NCBI GenBank assembly: GCA_016703625.1
Contig: JADJBP010000008.1
Location: 124,001-188,000 of the forward strand
Length of the DNA stretch: 64,000 nt
Direction: 5' to 3'
Source: Chitinophagaceae bacterium
GTDB lineage: Bacteria > Bacteroidota > Bacteroidia > Chitinophagales > Chitinophagaceae
Part shown: positions 8,779 to 18,443 of the stretch, one piece after another
Position numbering within the stretch: the stretch's first letter is position 1
Layout: the number at the start of each line of letters is the position of its first letter
Translations under genes and position numbers: made by a program
Notes under the pieces: model-generated
The model's input: only the letters and a program-made list of their open reading frames with translations
Told to the model about the DNA's origin: nothing
Databases searched by the model: none

Positions 8779-9889
8779 TTATTTATTAAACACGATCCTG
8801 TATATCGCCCTCTCTGATCATCACTCACCAGCATGGCACCATCGGCAGCTATCTCAATATCAACCGGCCGGCCGCTTACTTTACCGTTATTGCTTAACCA
8901 GCCTGTGGCAAAGGGTATGTATTGCACTGCTTTATTTTTTTCGAGGCGCACTAACATTACCCGGTAACCGCTTTTTTCACTGCGGTTCCAGCTTCCGTGT
9001 TCAGCAATGAAAACCTGGTTTTATAATCCGGTAAAAACATATTACCGGTATAAAAGCGCATACCCAATGCAGCAGTATGCGGCATCAGTTTTTGGGCCGG
9101 GGCTGTAAATTCGGAACAGTTCCTGTTTGCGCCGAATTCAGGATCGGGTGTATCGCCCTGGTGACAGTAAGGATAACCGAAATGCATACCCATTTCGGGA
9201 GCATGGTTCAACTCATCGGCAGGCATATCATCGCCCATCATATCACGGCCATTTTCGGTAAACCACAATTCTTTTGTCTGCGGGTGCCAGGCAAATCCCA
9301 CGGTATTGCGTATACCGGAAGCATATACTTCCAGCCCGCTGCCATCGGGGTTCATGCGGGCAATGGATGCATAGATCTTATTTTCCTTTTCACAGATATT
9401 ACAGGGCGCCCCTACCGGTACATATAATTTATCATCCGGCCCAAAAGCAATGAATTTCCAACCATGGTGTTTGTCGGCTGGCAATCGATCATTCACAACT
9501 ACGGGTTTGGGCGGGTTACCAAGCCGGTTCTCAATATCATCATACCGGAGTATACGGTTCACTTCTGCTACATATAAACTTCCTTTACGGAATGCCACGC
9601 CATTGGGCATGTTCAGGCCTTTGTCGATCACATAAACGGTATCAGCTATCCCATTTTTACCGGCATCAGTAACCGCATATACTTTATCCTTTGAACGGTT
9701 GCCAACAAACAATGTTCCTTTTTGTCCCCAGCACATACTGCGTGCATTGGGTACTTCTGCAAAAACAGAGATACTGAAGCCGGGGGGCAACTGAATTTTA
9801 TCGAGATCATACTTTTTAAACAGGTCATCGGGCTGGCATTTCACCATGAAATGGGAAGAAATAAAAAACAGGAAAAAACAGCCTGTCAA
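8779..9889 (-). CDS. PQQ-dependent sugar (sorbosone/glucose) dehydrogenase-like, frame-broken
   Basis: A six-bladed propeller dehydrogenase of about 370 residues. After a leader (residues 1-19) the protein shows LPPGFSISVFAEVPNARSM, then LYVAEVNRILRY, HHGWKFIAFGPDDKLYVPVGAPCNIC, GIRNTVGFAWHP and ELWFTENGRD. These are marks of the soluble aldose-dehydrogenase family, and HHGW holds the usual catalytic histidine. An indel near 9020 shifts the frame into FIAEHGSWNRSEKSGYRVM, and another near 8808 shifts it into AIYRIVFNK and a stop at 8779. The family uses PQQ to oxidise aldoses in the periplasm; no PQQ synthesis genes are in view. It is convergent with the DUF2911 gene. Confidence 0.87.
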
Positions 9890-9949
9890 CTAATAAAACA
9901 ACCGGCATTATTTATTCTTATCTTTATCAGTGTATAAAAAAAAAGGGTT

Positions 9950-10723
9950 ATGGAACCAGTAAAACCGGCATCCTGGCGAATGCGGCTGCACGAGATCATT
10001 TATGAATCTGCAACCCCGGCCGGCAAGATATTCGACATCGGCCTGCTTTTCCTGATTATTTCCAGCATCGTTGTTGTCATGCTCGACAGCAGCAAGGTAT
10101 GGCATGAGGCCTATGGCATTTTATTCCTGAAACTGGAGTGGGGTTTTACCATCATATTCAGCATCGAATATATTCTTCGTCTTGTATGTATTAAAAAACC
10201 CTGGCGTTATGTTTTCAGTTTTTTAGGATTGATCGACCTGCTGGCCATCATCCCGGGATATTTAAGCCTCTTTTTTGCAGGCAGCCAGTCATTGATGGTT
10301 TTAAGGGCATTGCGGCTGTTACGGATCTTCCGCATTTTTAAATTAACACATTTCCTGTCGGAGATGCAGTTCCTGGGCGTTGCTATAAAAGGAAGCCTGC
10401 GCAAGATCAGCATATTCATGCTGATCGTACTTACTCTGGTTGTGATCATGGGCTCGGTGATGTACCTGGTTGAGGGCGGCAAAAATGGTTTCAACAGTAT
10501 ACCCGACAGTATTTACTGGGCCATTGTAACCATCACCACTGTTGGTTATGGTGATATTTCACCGGTTACTTCCCTGGGGAAATTTGTTGCCAGTATCATT
10601 ATGCTGATGGGCTATGCCATCATTGCGGTACCTACCGGTATCATTACAACTGAAATGGCGCTTACCATGCGGAAAAAGAACAACAGCAGCATGCCTGTAC
10701 CAGTTGTGGCAGGAAGGCCATGA
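9950..10723 (+). CDS. Voltage-gated potassium channel
   Basis: A 257-residue six-span ion channel with an intact frame. Spans S1 to S3 lie at about 27-110. The S4 sensor VLRALRLLRIFRIFKL has arginines at 119, 122, 125 and 128, every third residue. The pore helix leads to the selectivity filter TTVGYGD at 196-202, and S6 follows (about 208-230). This is the Kv type, selective for potassium, in the inner membrane. No cytoplasmic ligand domain follows: the tail after S6 is short. The start at 9950 is soon after the divergent dehydrogenase gene. Confidence 0.93.
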   Translation: MEPVKPASWRMRLHEIIYESATPAGKIFDIGLLFLIISSIVVVMLDSSKVWHEAYGILFLKLEWGFTIIFSIEYILRLVCIKKPWRYVFSFLGLIDLLAIIPGYLSLFFAGSQSLMVLRALRLLRIFRIFKLTHFLSEMQFLGVAIKGSLRKISIFMLIVLTLVVIMGSVMYLVEGGKNGFNSIPDSIYWAIVTITTVGYGDISPVTSLGKFVASIIMLMGYAIIAVPTGIITTEMALTMRKKNNSSMPVPVVAGRP

Positions 10724-10819
10724 TTCAAATGCAAAATTTTGCAAATTTTGCGGCGAAAAATTATGATCAAATATACTTCGCAAAATGGAAAACACCGGTA
10801 AAACTACAGTTATCTAAAT

Positions 10820-11263
10820 TTATTTTGCTGCGGTTATAACTTCCCTCGAAAAGATCTTCCCGGCTATCTTCCAGCCATCCTTTGTTTTCAACAACGACAT
10901 GATATCGTGCAGCCTTGCCGTGGGAAAATCAATCGTAAGTTTAGCCATAGCCGCATCGCCAAACACTTCAATACTTTCAATTTTTGTGGAACGGTTTGTT
11001 TTTTGCCCGTTGTTACGGGCCCTGGCCATAAAATCTTTCAGGGAGATTACCTGCAGGCTGTCGTTCCGCATAAAAAGCATTAACCCCTCCGGCAAAAAGG
11101 CTTTGCTGAACATCAAACTGTCGCCGTTTGTGCCGCCATCGAGGTAATAGTTAAGTACTGTTTCAATCTCCCGGACAGTATTTTTATCTGACTGGGCATT
11201 GGCTGTATTTATTAATAAACAAAGTAAAAAAACAACGGCACCTGCAAAAAATATTTTTTTCAT
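10820..11263 (-). CDS. Exported NTF2-like (lumazine-binding type) protein
   Basis: The start is taken at 11263, where MKKIFFAGAVVFLL begins a clean signal peptide ending NTANAQ; the frame extends upstream to 11329 without a leader-like sequence. The 147-residue protein has the NTF2-like pattern: helix REIETVLNYYLDGGTNGD, strand SKAFLPEGLMLFMRN, then DAAMAKLTIDF and LLKTKDGWKIAGKIFS. Such proteins often bind small ligands, but no catalytic residues can be assigned. The frame is intact. Confidence 0.75.
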   Translation of the reverse strand: MKKIFFAGAVVFLLCLLINTANAQSDKNTVREIETVLNYYLDGGTNGDSLMFSKAFLPEGLMLFMRNDSLQVISLKDFMARARNNGQKTNRSTKIESIEVFGDAAMAKLTIDFPTARLHDIMSLLKTKDGWKIAGKIFSREVITAAK

Positions 11264-11534
11264 GACAAAAGCTTTATGGTGAAACATGAAAATACTACAA
11301 TTCGAAACCAGGCATTTGCCTTTCATCATTTTTCATAAAGCTTTAAATTCAGTACCTGCAATAAATGGTATGACAAATAAAAATACCATAATTATTTTCA
11401 GGATTTATATAATCCTTTTGTTTTCTGGCCTGGATTCCCACTAAGATAAACAAGGCATGGAAATTGGACACACTTCCATCATTACTGTTGCTTGTTTTAA
11501 TATACAGGCAACTGAATAAAATAAATATGCTCAT

Positions 11535-11758
11535 ATGAAAAAGATGACCGGCTTTCTATCCCTGGCAGTTTTACTGGCAGCCATATCATGTACGGATAAA
11601 AAACAAAAGGAACAGAGTATTGAAGACCTAAATAAAAAGTGCGCCCTATTCAGTACGTGCCGGTGCCACCTCCCCCGCCACCGAAAACGATCACGATCAA
11701 GCTACCGCCTTTGCCGCCTCCACCACCCTTACCACCCAAACCAAAAAGAAAAGGGTAA
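11535..11758 (+). CDS. Short proline-rich lipoprotein, frame-broken
   Basis: The start at 11535 gives a lipoprotein leader ending LLAAISCTDKK. One indel near 11638 then moves to a frame reading VRPIQYVPVPPPPPP, then KTITIKLPPLPPPPPLPPK and a KRKG end at 11758. The uncorrected frame gives a histidine/arginine-rich tail of no sense to 11810. The corrected protein is about 74 residues: a membrane-anchored polyproline peptide. Such tails may span the periplasm or touch the cell wall; this is inference. No family is recognised. Confidence 0.5.
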
Positions 11759-11832
11759 GATCCTGCTGTTACCTGCAACAATATTTGTTCTTAGTGAAAC
11801 TGAGATTTAATTTTAATTCGATATCAGAAGTT

Positions 11833-12321
11833 TTATTCACAAAGCTTTATGGAATCAGTGGTTTTACTGCTGATCTGTATCTTATTTATTTTACCTGCCT
11901 TATTATAATATAAAATGAGTGTACCATATCCCATCTGGTAAGCATCCCAGCCCGTATCTTTTAATTTAGGATGTCCCAATAAATTAAAAAGGCTGTTGCG
12001 GCTTACTCCCATCAGGGCAGGTGATAATTTACCTTTGAATTTTTCCCCGATCTCGATATACCTCCTGTCGGTATAAAATGAAATATCCCTGTCCTTATAA
12101 AATACACCGGCACATTTTGAATCCATGTCTTTTTCAACCGTTTCACTGAAACAGGGCAGCCTTTCCTGTATTTCGCCAATGGCCGATTTGGCAAACAGGT
12201 CATTTACCGTACCGGCCATAATATCCACGGTAAAAGGCGGACAAACAGCAGTTGCTTTTAATTGGGCAATAGCAGAAATACCGGTAATACTACAGATCAT
12301 TAATAATAAAAAGTTTTTCAT
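11833..12321 (-). CDS. Hypothetical exported protein
   Basis: A 162-residue protein with a signal peptide (MKNFLLLMICSITG, ending ISAIAQ) and a mixed alpha/beta mature part. It contains ERLPCFSETVEKDMDSKC with two cysteines, and GHPKLKDTGWDAYQMGYG near the C-terminus. The latter resembles the substrate-free end of small outer-membrane assembly (SmpA-like) folds, where a GxP motif starts the repeat, but the match is loose. The frame is intact and it has its own short upstream region. Function is unknown. Confidence 0.65.
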   Translation of the reverse strand: MKNFLLLMICSITGISAIAQLKATAVCPPFTVDIMAGTVNDLFAKSAIGEIQERLPCFSETVEKDMDSKCAGVFYKDRDISFYTDRRYIEIGEKFKGKLSPALMGVSRNSLFNLLGHPKLKDTGWDAYQMGYGTLILYYNKAGKINKIQISSKTTDSIKLCE

Positions 12322-12513
12322 TGGTTTTAATTTAAGATGAATGGAAATGAGGATTTTTCAGGTATACATCAAATACCCTGCTAAAAATGATCTTTATGGT
12401 GGAGATAGCCCCAAAAATGTGGCCAGTTAAAGAATTAACAGAAAAAATAAAATATGGAACGGGTAATCCGCTAATTTCGCGGCAACCTCTAAAACAGTGA
12501 ATACGATCAACTT

Positions 12514-12934
12514 ATGTTTTTAAAATTACTTACAGTAGCCGGTTTGGCAACTTTCGAAATATATGCAGCCATCCCGGCCGGTTTTGCATTCGGCCTTTCG
12601 CCATGGAATATTTTCTTTGCAAGCATTACAGGCGGTTTGATCGGTGTATTTGTTGCCGCTTTTTAGGCGATAAGATCGCCATTCCAAAAAAAAGAAACCC
12701 ACCGTGAAATTGCACCCAAAAAAACACCCCATGGTAACCCGGCTCTGGAATAAATTCGGCATCATTGGCCTGGGTTTTTTGGGAACCGTTTCAGTGGGAG
12801 CCCCCATAAGTATTGCAGTGGGTGTTGGTTTAAATGCCAATATCAAAAAACTGGTCACCTGGTGCTGCATTGGCGTACTTACCCGTTGTATCGTTTTTAC
12901 CCTGGTTGGTTATTACGGACTTCAGTTATTTTAA
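12514..12934 (+). CDS. COG2426-type small membrane protein (small multidrug-export-like), frame-broken
   Basis: The ATG at 12514 starts MFLKLLTVAGLATFEIYAAI, followed by GFGLSPWN-like and TGGLIGVFVAAF spans. Two bases are missing: one T in the run at 12660-12664 and one A in the run at 12689-12696. With them the frame continues through a basic linker into LWNKFGIIGLGFLGTVSVG and APISIAVGVGLNANIKKL to the stop at 12934. It is about 140 residues with three or four spans. The name small multidrug export protein is attached to this family on thin grounds; transport is not shown. Confidence 0.72.
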
Positions 12935-13192
12935 ATAAAAAAACAAGAACTGTTTTCCACAAAACACCTGCCCAAAAGTTATCGGCTGATCCTGTCATAA
13001 GATCCTGAACCACCCTTAATCTGCATTGCTGCTGTTATCTTTAAGCAAATCCACGTAAATATACTGGCAGGTATTATTAGGCAACTATTCATTACTTTTA
13101 TAACAGGTTTTTTTTATGCTGCATAACACAGCGCTGTTTTCAGTAACCCGGGAACCGGCAAATACATGATTTCACCAGGATACACTTTCTAA

Positions 13193-14917
13193 AAGCCATA
13201 TACACGCTTATTAAAATTACCGGATATAAAAAAGTTAACACACGCCCCTGTCCTGCTTTTTACCATTACCTGTTTAGGCATATTCGGGTCGTGCAAAAGT
13301 AAAACCAGGATCCCAACGGCTGAAGCGATAAATGCAATAAATCTTAAAAGGGGTGCTGTCATTTCCTGCGGCCCTCCCGGCTTGGAGCTGGGTTCAGTTG
13401 ATTTTGAATTCCCCGGAGGTGAAAAGGTAAAAAATGATTTTAATCTTGCCGTAAAGCTGTTGCACTCATTTGAATATGATGAAGCTGAAAAGGTTTTTGC
13501 GAGGATCATTGATGCACAACCTGGATTTGCCATGGCTTACTGGGGAGTAGCCATGAGTAATTTTCACCCGCTTTGGTCACCACCCTCAGCAGCTGAACTG
13601 AAAAAAGGAGCAGCCGCCCTGGATATTGCCGCATCAATTACCGGGAAATCTAAAAGAGAAGAGGCTTATATCAACGCGGTGGCAGCTTTCTACAAAGACC
13701 GGGATAAAACACCTCACCGTAACCGTTGCCTCCGGTTTGAGAAAGCCATGGAAGAATTGTATACCACATACCCTGCTGAAAAAGAGGCTGCCATTTTTTA
13801 TGCCCTGGCACTGACAGCTGCAGCAGATCCTGCAGACAAGACTTTTACAAAGCAAAAAAAGGCCGGTGCCATATTGAATGCCCTTTACCGGGCTGAACCC
13901 AATCACCCGGGGATCGTACATTATATCATTCATACGTTCGATTCTCCGGAACTGGCTGAACTTGCGTTACCGGCTGCCAAACAATATGCTTCCGTGGCTC
14001 CTTCATCGGCGCATGCCCTGCATATGCCATCACACATTTTTACAAGGCTGGGACTTTGGAATGAAAGCATTAATTCAAACCTGGCCTCTGTTGCTTCTGC
14101 ACAATGTTATGCCGAAGCAGCAGGTATGAAAGGCCATTGGGATGAAGAAATTCACGGGCTCGACTACCTGGTGTATGCATACCTTCAAAAAGGCGAGAAC
14201 GGGCTGGCAAAAAAACAATGGGATTATTTAAGATCCATGAAGGCCATTTCCCCGTTTAATTTTAAGGTCGCCTATGCATATGCATCCATTCCTGCACGTT
14301 ACCTGCTCGAGAATAAACTTTGGAAAGAGGCTGCAGGCCTCACCATTCAAAAGGATAATTTTCTCCTTGACAATTTTCCATGGGAAAAAGCCATTGTCCA
14401 TTTTACCCGGTTGCTGGGCGCTGTTCACCTGGATGATCTGGCTGCAGCGAATATGGAATTAAAGGCATTGAACGATATCCATACCAAATTAACGGAACAA
14501 AAAGATTCCTATAAAGCAAACCAGGTACTCATTCAGATCAAAGCTTCAGAAGCATGGATAAAATTAATGGAAGGGAAAAAAGATGAAGCGCTGCAGTTAA
14601 TGCAAATTGCAGCAGATATGGAAGATAAAACAGAAAAACATCCCGTTACACCCGGGGAAGTGATCCCTGCAAGAGAATTACTTGGAGATATGTTTCTGCA
14701 AATGAACAAACCGGCCAATGCTTTGGAAGCATATGAACTGGACCTGAAAAAACATCCTAACCGGTTCAATGGTTTGAATGGAGCAGCAGTATCCGCTGCA
14801 GCAAGCGGGCAACCGGAAAAAGCAAAATTTTTTTACCGGCAGCTTTTAAACAGTGCCGGTTCACCCGGTTCGGAAAGAACAGAACTGGAAACCGCGAGGC
14901 TTTATTTAAAAAATTAA
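13193..14917 (+). CDS. TPR lipoprotein, HMPSH-type
   Basis: The track of open codons begins after a stop at 13190-13192 and includes, in frame, the lipobox stretch ITCLGIFGSCKSK. The start codon itself is not visible (no ATG in frame), probably because of an indel upstream; the first ordinary start is TTG at 13382. The mature protein of about 530 residues is helical and repeat-built: a first unit FEYDEAEKVFARIIDAQPGF, then AYWGVAMSNFHPLW, HYIIHTFDSPELA, and HALHMPSHIFTRLGLWNES, with further helix pairs to the end. The order of motifs is shared with the gene at 22243-23969. Cell-surface or periplasmic location is inferred from the lipobox. Confidence 0.82.
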   Translation, partial: KPYTRLLKLPDIKKLTHAPVLLFTITCLGIFGSCKSKTRIPTAEAINAINLKRGAVISCGPPGLELGSVDFEFPGGEKVKNDFNLAVKLLHSFEYDEAEKVFARIIDAQPGFAMAYWGVAMSNFHPLWSPPSAAELKKGAAALDIAASITGKSKREEAYINAVAAFYKDRDKTPHRNRCLRFEKAMEELYTTYPAEKEAAIFYALALTAAADPADKTFTKQKKAGAILNALYRAEPNHPGIVHYIIHTFDSPELAELALPAAKQYASVAPSSAHALHMPSHIFTRLGLWNESINSNLASVASAQCYAEAAGMKGHWDEEIHGLDYLVYAYLQKGENGLAKKQWDYLRSMKAISPFNFKVAYAYASIPARYLLENKLWKEAAGLTIQKDNFLLDNFPWEKAIVHFTRLLGAVHLDDLAAANMELKALNDIHTKLTEQKDSYKANQVLIQIKASEAWIKLMEGKKDEALQLMQIAADMEDKTEKHPVTPGEVIPARELLGDMFLQMNKPANALEAYELDLKKHPNRFNGLNGAAVSAAASGQPEKAKFFYRQLLNSAGSPGSERTELETARLYLKN

Positions 14918-14931
14918 AACAGCTGTTTTAT

Positions 14932-16213
14932 ATGAAGCAGGACAGGAAAAATTTCCTTAAGCAGTTAGGCTGCGGATTCATGGCAGCCGGTTTGCCGGGA
15001 ATGGCATTGGCTGCAGATCATACCGGCCAGCCTGTTGATATTAAAGATTTTTCGGGCGAAGGTGCCCCGATGATGAAAAATTCTGGAAGCGCATTGCCAA
15101 AAATACTACGATGTTTCCCCGGATTATATCAACCTGGAAAATGGTTATTACGGTATTCAACCCAGGCCGGTATTGCAGGCATTTCAAAAAAATATGGAGA
15201 AAGCCAATAAGGAGGCCGCCAGGTTTGCCCGGAAGGAATATCCCGGTTTAGCCGCTGCTGTTAAAAAAGAACTGGCGGGTTTCCTGGAAGTTGCTGATGA
15301 AGAGATCATCATCACCCGCAATGCCACAGAGGCTTTGAATATTGCCATACAGGGTTATCCATTTAAACCGGGTGATGAAGTATTACTGAACCAGCTTGAT
15401 TATTTCAGTATGACTGAAACCTTCAGGATGCTGGAAAAAAGGGGGCAACTGAAAGTGAATACATTTGATATGCCTTTGCTCCCTGCCGGGGATGATGAAA
15501 TTGTGGACATGTATAAAAAACAGGTCACCGAAAAAACCAGGGTTATCCTTTTAACGCATGTTTACAATATTAACGGGTTAATAATTCCCGTTGCAAAAAT
15601 TGCTGCCATGGCCAGGGCAAAAGGTATTGATACCATTACTGATTCTGCCCACGCACTGGGGCATGTAAAATTCAGCCTGCCGCAACTGGGATCAGATCTT
15701 GTTGGCCTCAACCTCCACAAATGGATGGGCAACCCGGTTGGTGCCGGGGTATTGTATATTAAAAAAGAAAGGATACAGGAAATGCAGCCATTATTCGGTG
15801 ATGTAACGGCAGCGGATGACCGCATTAACAAACTGGCTCATTTTGGCACTACCCCATTTGCCGTAATTATGACGATACCCGACAGCCTTGCCTTTCACCG
15901 GATGCTGGGCATAGAAAGGATCTCAGCAAGGCTGCAGTACCTGAAAACCACCTGGGTAAATGCCGTAAAGGATCACCCGGCTGTGGAAATGGTTACACCC
16001 GGAGCTGGCCATTTATCCTGCGCCATTGCTTCTTTCCGGATCAGGAATAAAACGTCGGCTGATGTAGCTGATCATTTATTCAGGCAACATCAGATACTTA
16101 CCGTTAGCCGCACATTGGGAAACCAGGGTTGCGTTAGGGTAACCCCATCGGTTTATAATACTGCCGGGGATGTACAGCAATTGGCAGCGGCCATTAAAGC
16201 GTATGCAGGCTGA
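14932..16213 (+). CDS. Exported class V (PLP) aminotransferase, Tat-type leader, frame-broken
   Basis: Starting 15 bases after the TPR gene, the protein opens DRKNFLKQLGCGFMAAGLPG, a twin-arginine-like leader with an RK in place of RR. An extra A near 15103 breaks the frame; corrected, it reads FWKRIAKYYDVSPDYINLENG, typical of isopenicillin-N-epimerase-like and cysteine-desulfurase-like enzymes. The rest runs in one frame to 16213 with ITRNATEALNIAIQGY, THVYNINGLIIPV, TDSAHALGH and the PLP lysine in LHKWMGNPVG (codon 15719-15721). Reaction type is PLP-dependent epimerisation or lyase chemistry on an amino acid; the substrate is unknown. It may be translated with the TPR lipoprotein. Confidence 0.85.
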
Positions 16214-16268
16214 CCGCACATATAAAGTATACAGGAAAACAGGTACTTTTAATATCAAATTAACTTCG

Positions 16269-16502
16269 ATGATAAAGCAATTCTTACTTTTATCTTTTGG
16301 AATATTCCTGGCAACTGCAGTGAATGCACAGCAAATAAAAAAACAGGCTGCTGATACTGTTAAAGCCGGGCGGGCCAATGACCGCCTGAAAATGCCGGGC
16401 CAAAAGATGGATGGCCACTGGAAGGTAATGCCGACACTGTTAAAAAAGATAAAAAAGCCGGCTGAAACACCCAGGCGCACAAAACAACGCAGCAATCGGT
16501 AA
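16269..16502 (+). CDS. Small exported basic protein
   Basis: The ATG at 16269 gives a signal peptide MIKQFLLLSFGIFL ending VNAQQIKK. The mature part is short and basic. A pair of compensating indels near 16425 and 16463 is likely, since the other frame reads GNADTVKKDKK, echoing the AADTVKAG found earlier in the same protein. With or without them the product is about 65-78 residues. No family is recognised. Confidence 0.45.
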   Translation: MIKQFLLLSFGIFLATAVNAQQIKKQAADTVKAGRANDRLKMPGQKMDGHWKVMPTLLKKIKKPAETPRRTKQRSNR

Positions 16503-16510
16503 GGCATCCA

Positions 16511-17233
16511 TTATCTTTTCAGGAACTTCCCTTTTACCAGTTTATCAGTAACATCATCCTTTAAACTGCGGCTGATGGGAATACGATGGGTGCCTATCCG
16601 GATCTCATTGCCATCAATACTGTCCACTTTTGCAGCAGCAATGATAAATGATTTATGCACTTTCAGGAATTGGCCGGCAGGTAAATAATCTTCCACCGAC
16701 TTAAAAGTAAGATAGCTGATGTATTTTTTTGTGGCCGTATGAATGGTTACATAATTCTGCAGGGCTTCCACAAATAAAATATCATCAAAAAAAGTTTCAC
16801 CAGCTGGCTATCGGTCTTAATAAAAAAAGTAATCAGTTGCAGAAACAGGCACTGCTTCTACCGGGTTATTTTGCCGTACTTCAAAAAAATCTTTTGCTTT
16901 CAGCGCCGCTTTTAAAAAACGGTCAAAGGAAACGGGCTTTACCAGGTAATCGAGTGCATTCACATCAAATCCGTCCAAAGCATATTGCGGATACGCGGTT
17001 GTAAAGATCACTGCAGGCGGGTCTGTAAGCGATCTGAAAAAATCAATACCAGTGATCTTCGGCATTTCAATGTCGAGAAAAAGCAAATGCACTTCCCCGC
17101 TGCCCAGTATGCCGGTGGTAGCAAGCGGGTTATCAAATTCGCCAAGCAGGTTTAAAAATTCGATTTCGGCAATATATTCTTTAAGCCCTTTCCTCGACAA
17201 AGGCTCATCATCAATGATCAAACAGTTTATGGT
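16511..17233 (-). CDS. LytTR-family response regulator, frame-broken
   Basis: The receiver domain starts at 17233 with MTINCLIIDDEP: acidic pair D9-D10, phospho-acceptor D55 in FLDIEMP, T79 and K100 in YLVKP. A break lies in the T/A runs near 16785-16820; the second piece (ending at 16511) is the LytTR DNA-binding domain with LFVEALQNYVTIHT, LTFKSVEDYLP, FLKVHKSFIIAAAKVDSI and IPISRSLKDDV. It pairs with the kinase just upstream: the kinase stop overlaps an ATG at 17248 (TAATG), so the two are coupled in translation. LytTR regulators bind direct repeats upstream of their targets. An alternative start at 17248 adds five residues. Confidence 0.9.
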
Positions 17234-17247
17234 CATGTTGTGCGGCA

Positions 17248-18273
17248 TTATATTTTGATTACCAGGTCTACCTTAAAAGTATCCATTCCGTTGGTAATTT
17301 TCAACTCATGTTTTTCAGGGTACAATAATTCAAGCCTCCGTTTTACATTGTTCAGGCCGATGCCTGCATGCTTTTCGGCGGCTTTGCCTATGGGCTCTTT
17401 TGAATTTGTGATGGCAAAATGAAATGCCCCATTTTCCAGGTTGCATTGCATTTTGATGAAATTAGCCTGCTCCTTTTGATGTGAAATATGCTTAAAGGCA
17501 TTCTCAACAAAGGGCACCAGCAGGAGTGGTTCAATCTCAAATCCTTTTACATCCGGTGAACAGTTAAACTCAACCTGGTAATTTTCATCCCGGCGGATTT
17601 TCTGCATATCCACATAATCCTGCAGGTAATGGAACTCTTTCTCAACCGGTATCCTGTCGCCGTTCATTTCGTATAACTGGTACCGTAACATACCGGAGAA
17701 TTTATGAAGTGCATCCCTTGCCTCCACGTTATTTTTTTCAATTAGAAAATAAACCGAGTTGAGCGAATTAAAGAGAAAGTGCGGGTTGATCTGTGATTTC
17801 AGGAAATTCAGTTCGGCTTCTGCTTTTTCCCTGGCCATTTCAACCAGGTGCTGCTGCATGCGGGTATGATCGATCATTAATTTAAAGGCGGCCCCGGAGA
17901 TCACCAGGAAAAAATGCGGGATCACATTGTCATAGATCCTAGCTTTTACATTGCCGGTTAATTCCATTAACTGCGGGGCATTTAACACATGGCCCAGGAT
18001 GTTCATCTTAATGATACTGCTGATAAATACCATGGCGATAAAACATATTCCAAACAGCAGGTAACGCTTTTTATAAAGCAGTTGGGGTATCAGCAGGTAA
18101 TTGGTCAGGTACACCATGATGGCCAGGTCGGCTACTTTGATAAAGGTTACTGTAAATGCTTTTGCTTCGGTTGAATAATCTTCATAACGGAGAAAATACC
18201 AAAGTCCAAACAACATCATCCAGAAAAACAGGTGATGCAGTTTATATTTAATTAAAAAGGGGGCGTTGTGCAT
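17248..18273 (-). CDS. LytS/YehU-type sensor histidine kinase
   Basis: A 341-residue membrane kinase with an intact frame. Four hydrophobic spans lie at about 14-27, 43-65, 70-95 and 117-133. The phospho-acceptor is H165 in QINPHFLFNSLN, the mark of the His_kinase family. The ATP-binding part has the N box VPFVENAFKH (N258) and the G box GIGLNNVKRRL (304-314). There is no extracytoplasmic sensor domain, so sensing is likely through the membrane spans. It is the first gene of a two-gene unit with the LytTR regulator; the signal is unknown. Confidence 0.93.
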   Translation of the reverse strand: MHNAPFLIKYKLHHLFFWMMLFGLWYFLRYEDYSTEAKAFTVTFIKVADLAIMVYLTNYLLIPQLLYKKRYLLFGICFIAMVFISSIIKMNILGHVLNAPQLMELTGNVKARIYDNVIPHFFLVISGAAFKLMIDHTRMQQHLVEMAREKAEAELNFLKSQINPHFLFNSLNSVYFLIEKNNVEARDALHKFSGMLRYQLYEMNGDRIPVEKEFHYLQDYVDMQKIRRDENYQVEFNCSPDVKGFEIEPLLLVPFVENAFKHISHQKEQANFIKMQCNLENGAFHFAITNSKEPIGKAAEKHAGIGLNNVKRRLELLYPEKHELKITNGMDTFKVDLVIKI

Positions 18274-18443
18274 AATTCAAAATAAAAGTACAAATTCCAT
18301 TTCGCAATGCGGGATTACCCCATTTGCAGGATTTTCGGGACGAACTGCAGCTTTTCGTTTCGTCAAGCCACCGAAACGTTTGGTGTAAATGATTTTTACA
18401 GGTTGTTTTAATAATTAAGATTTGTACCGTAAAGATCAAACAC

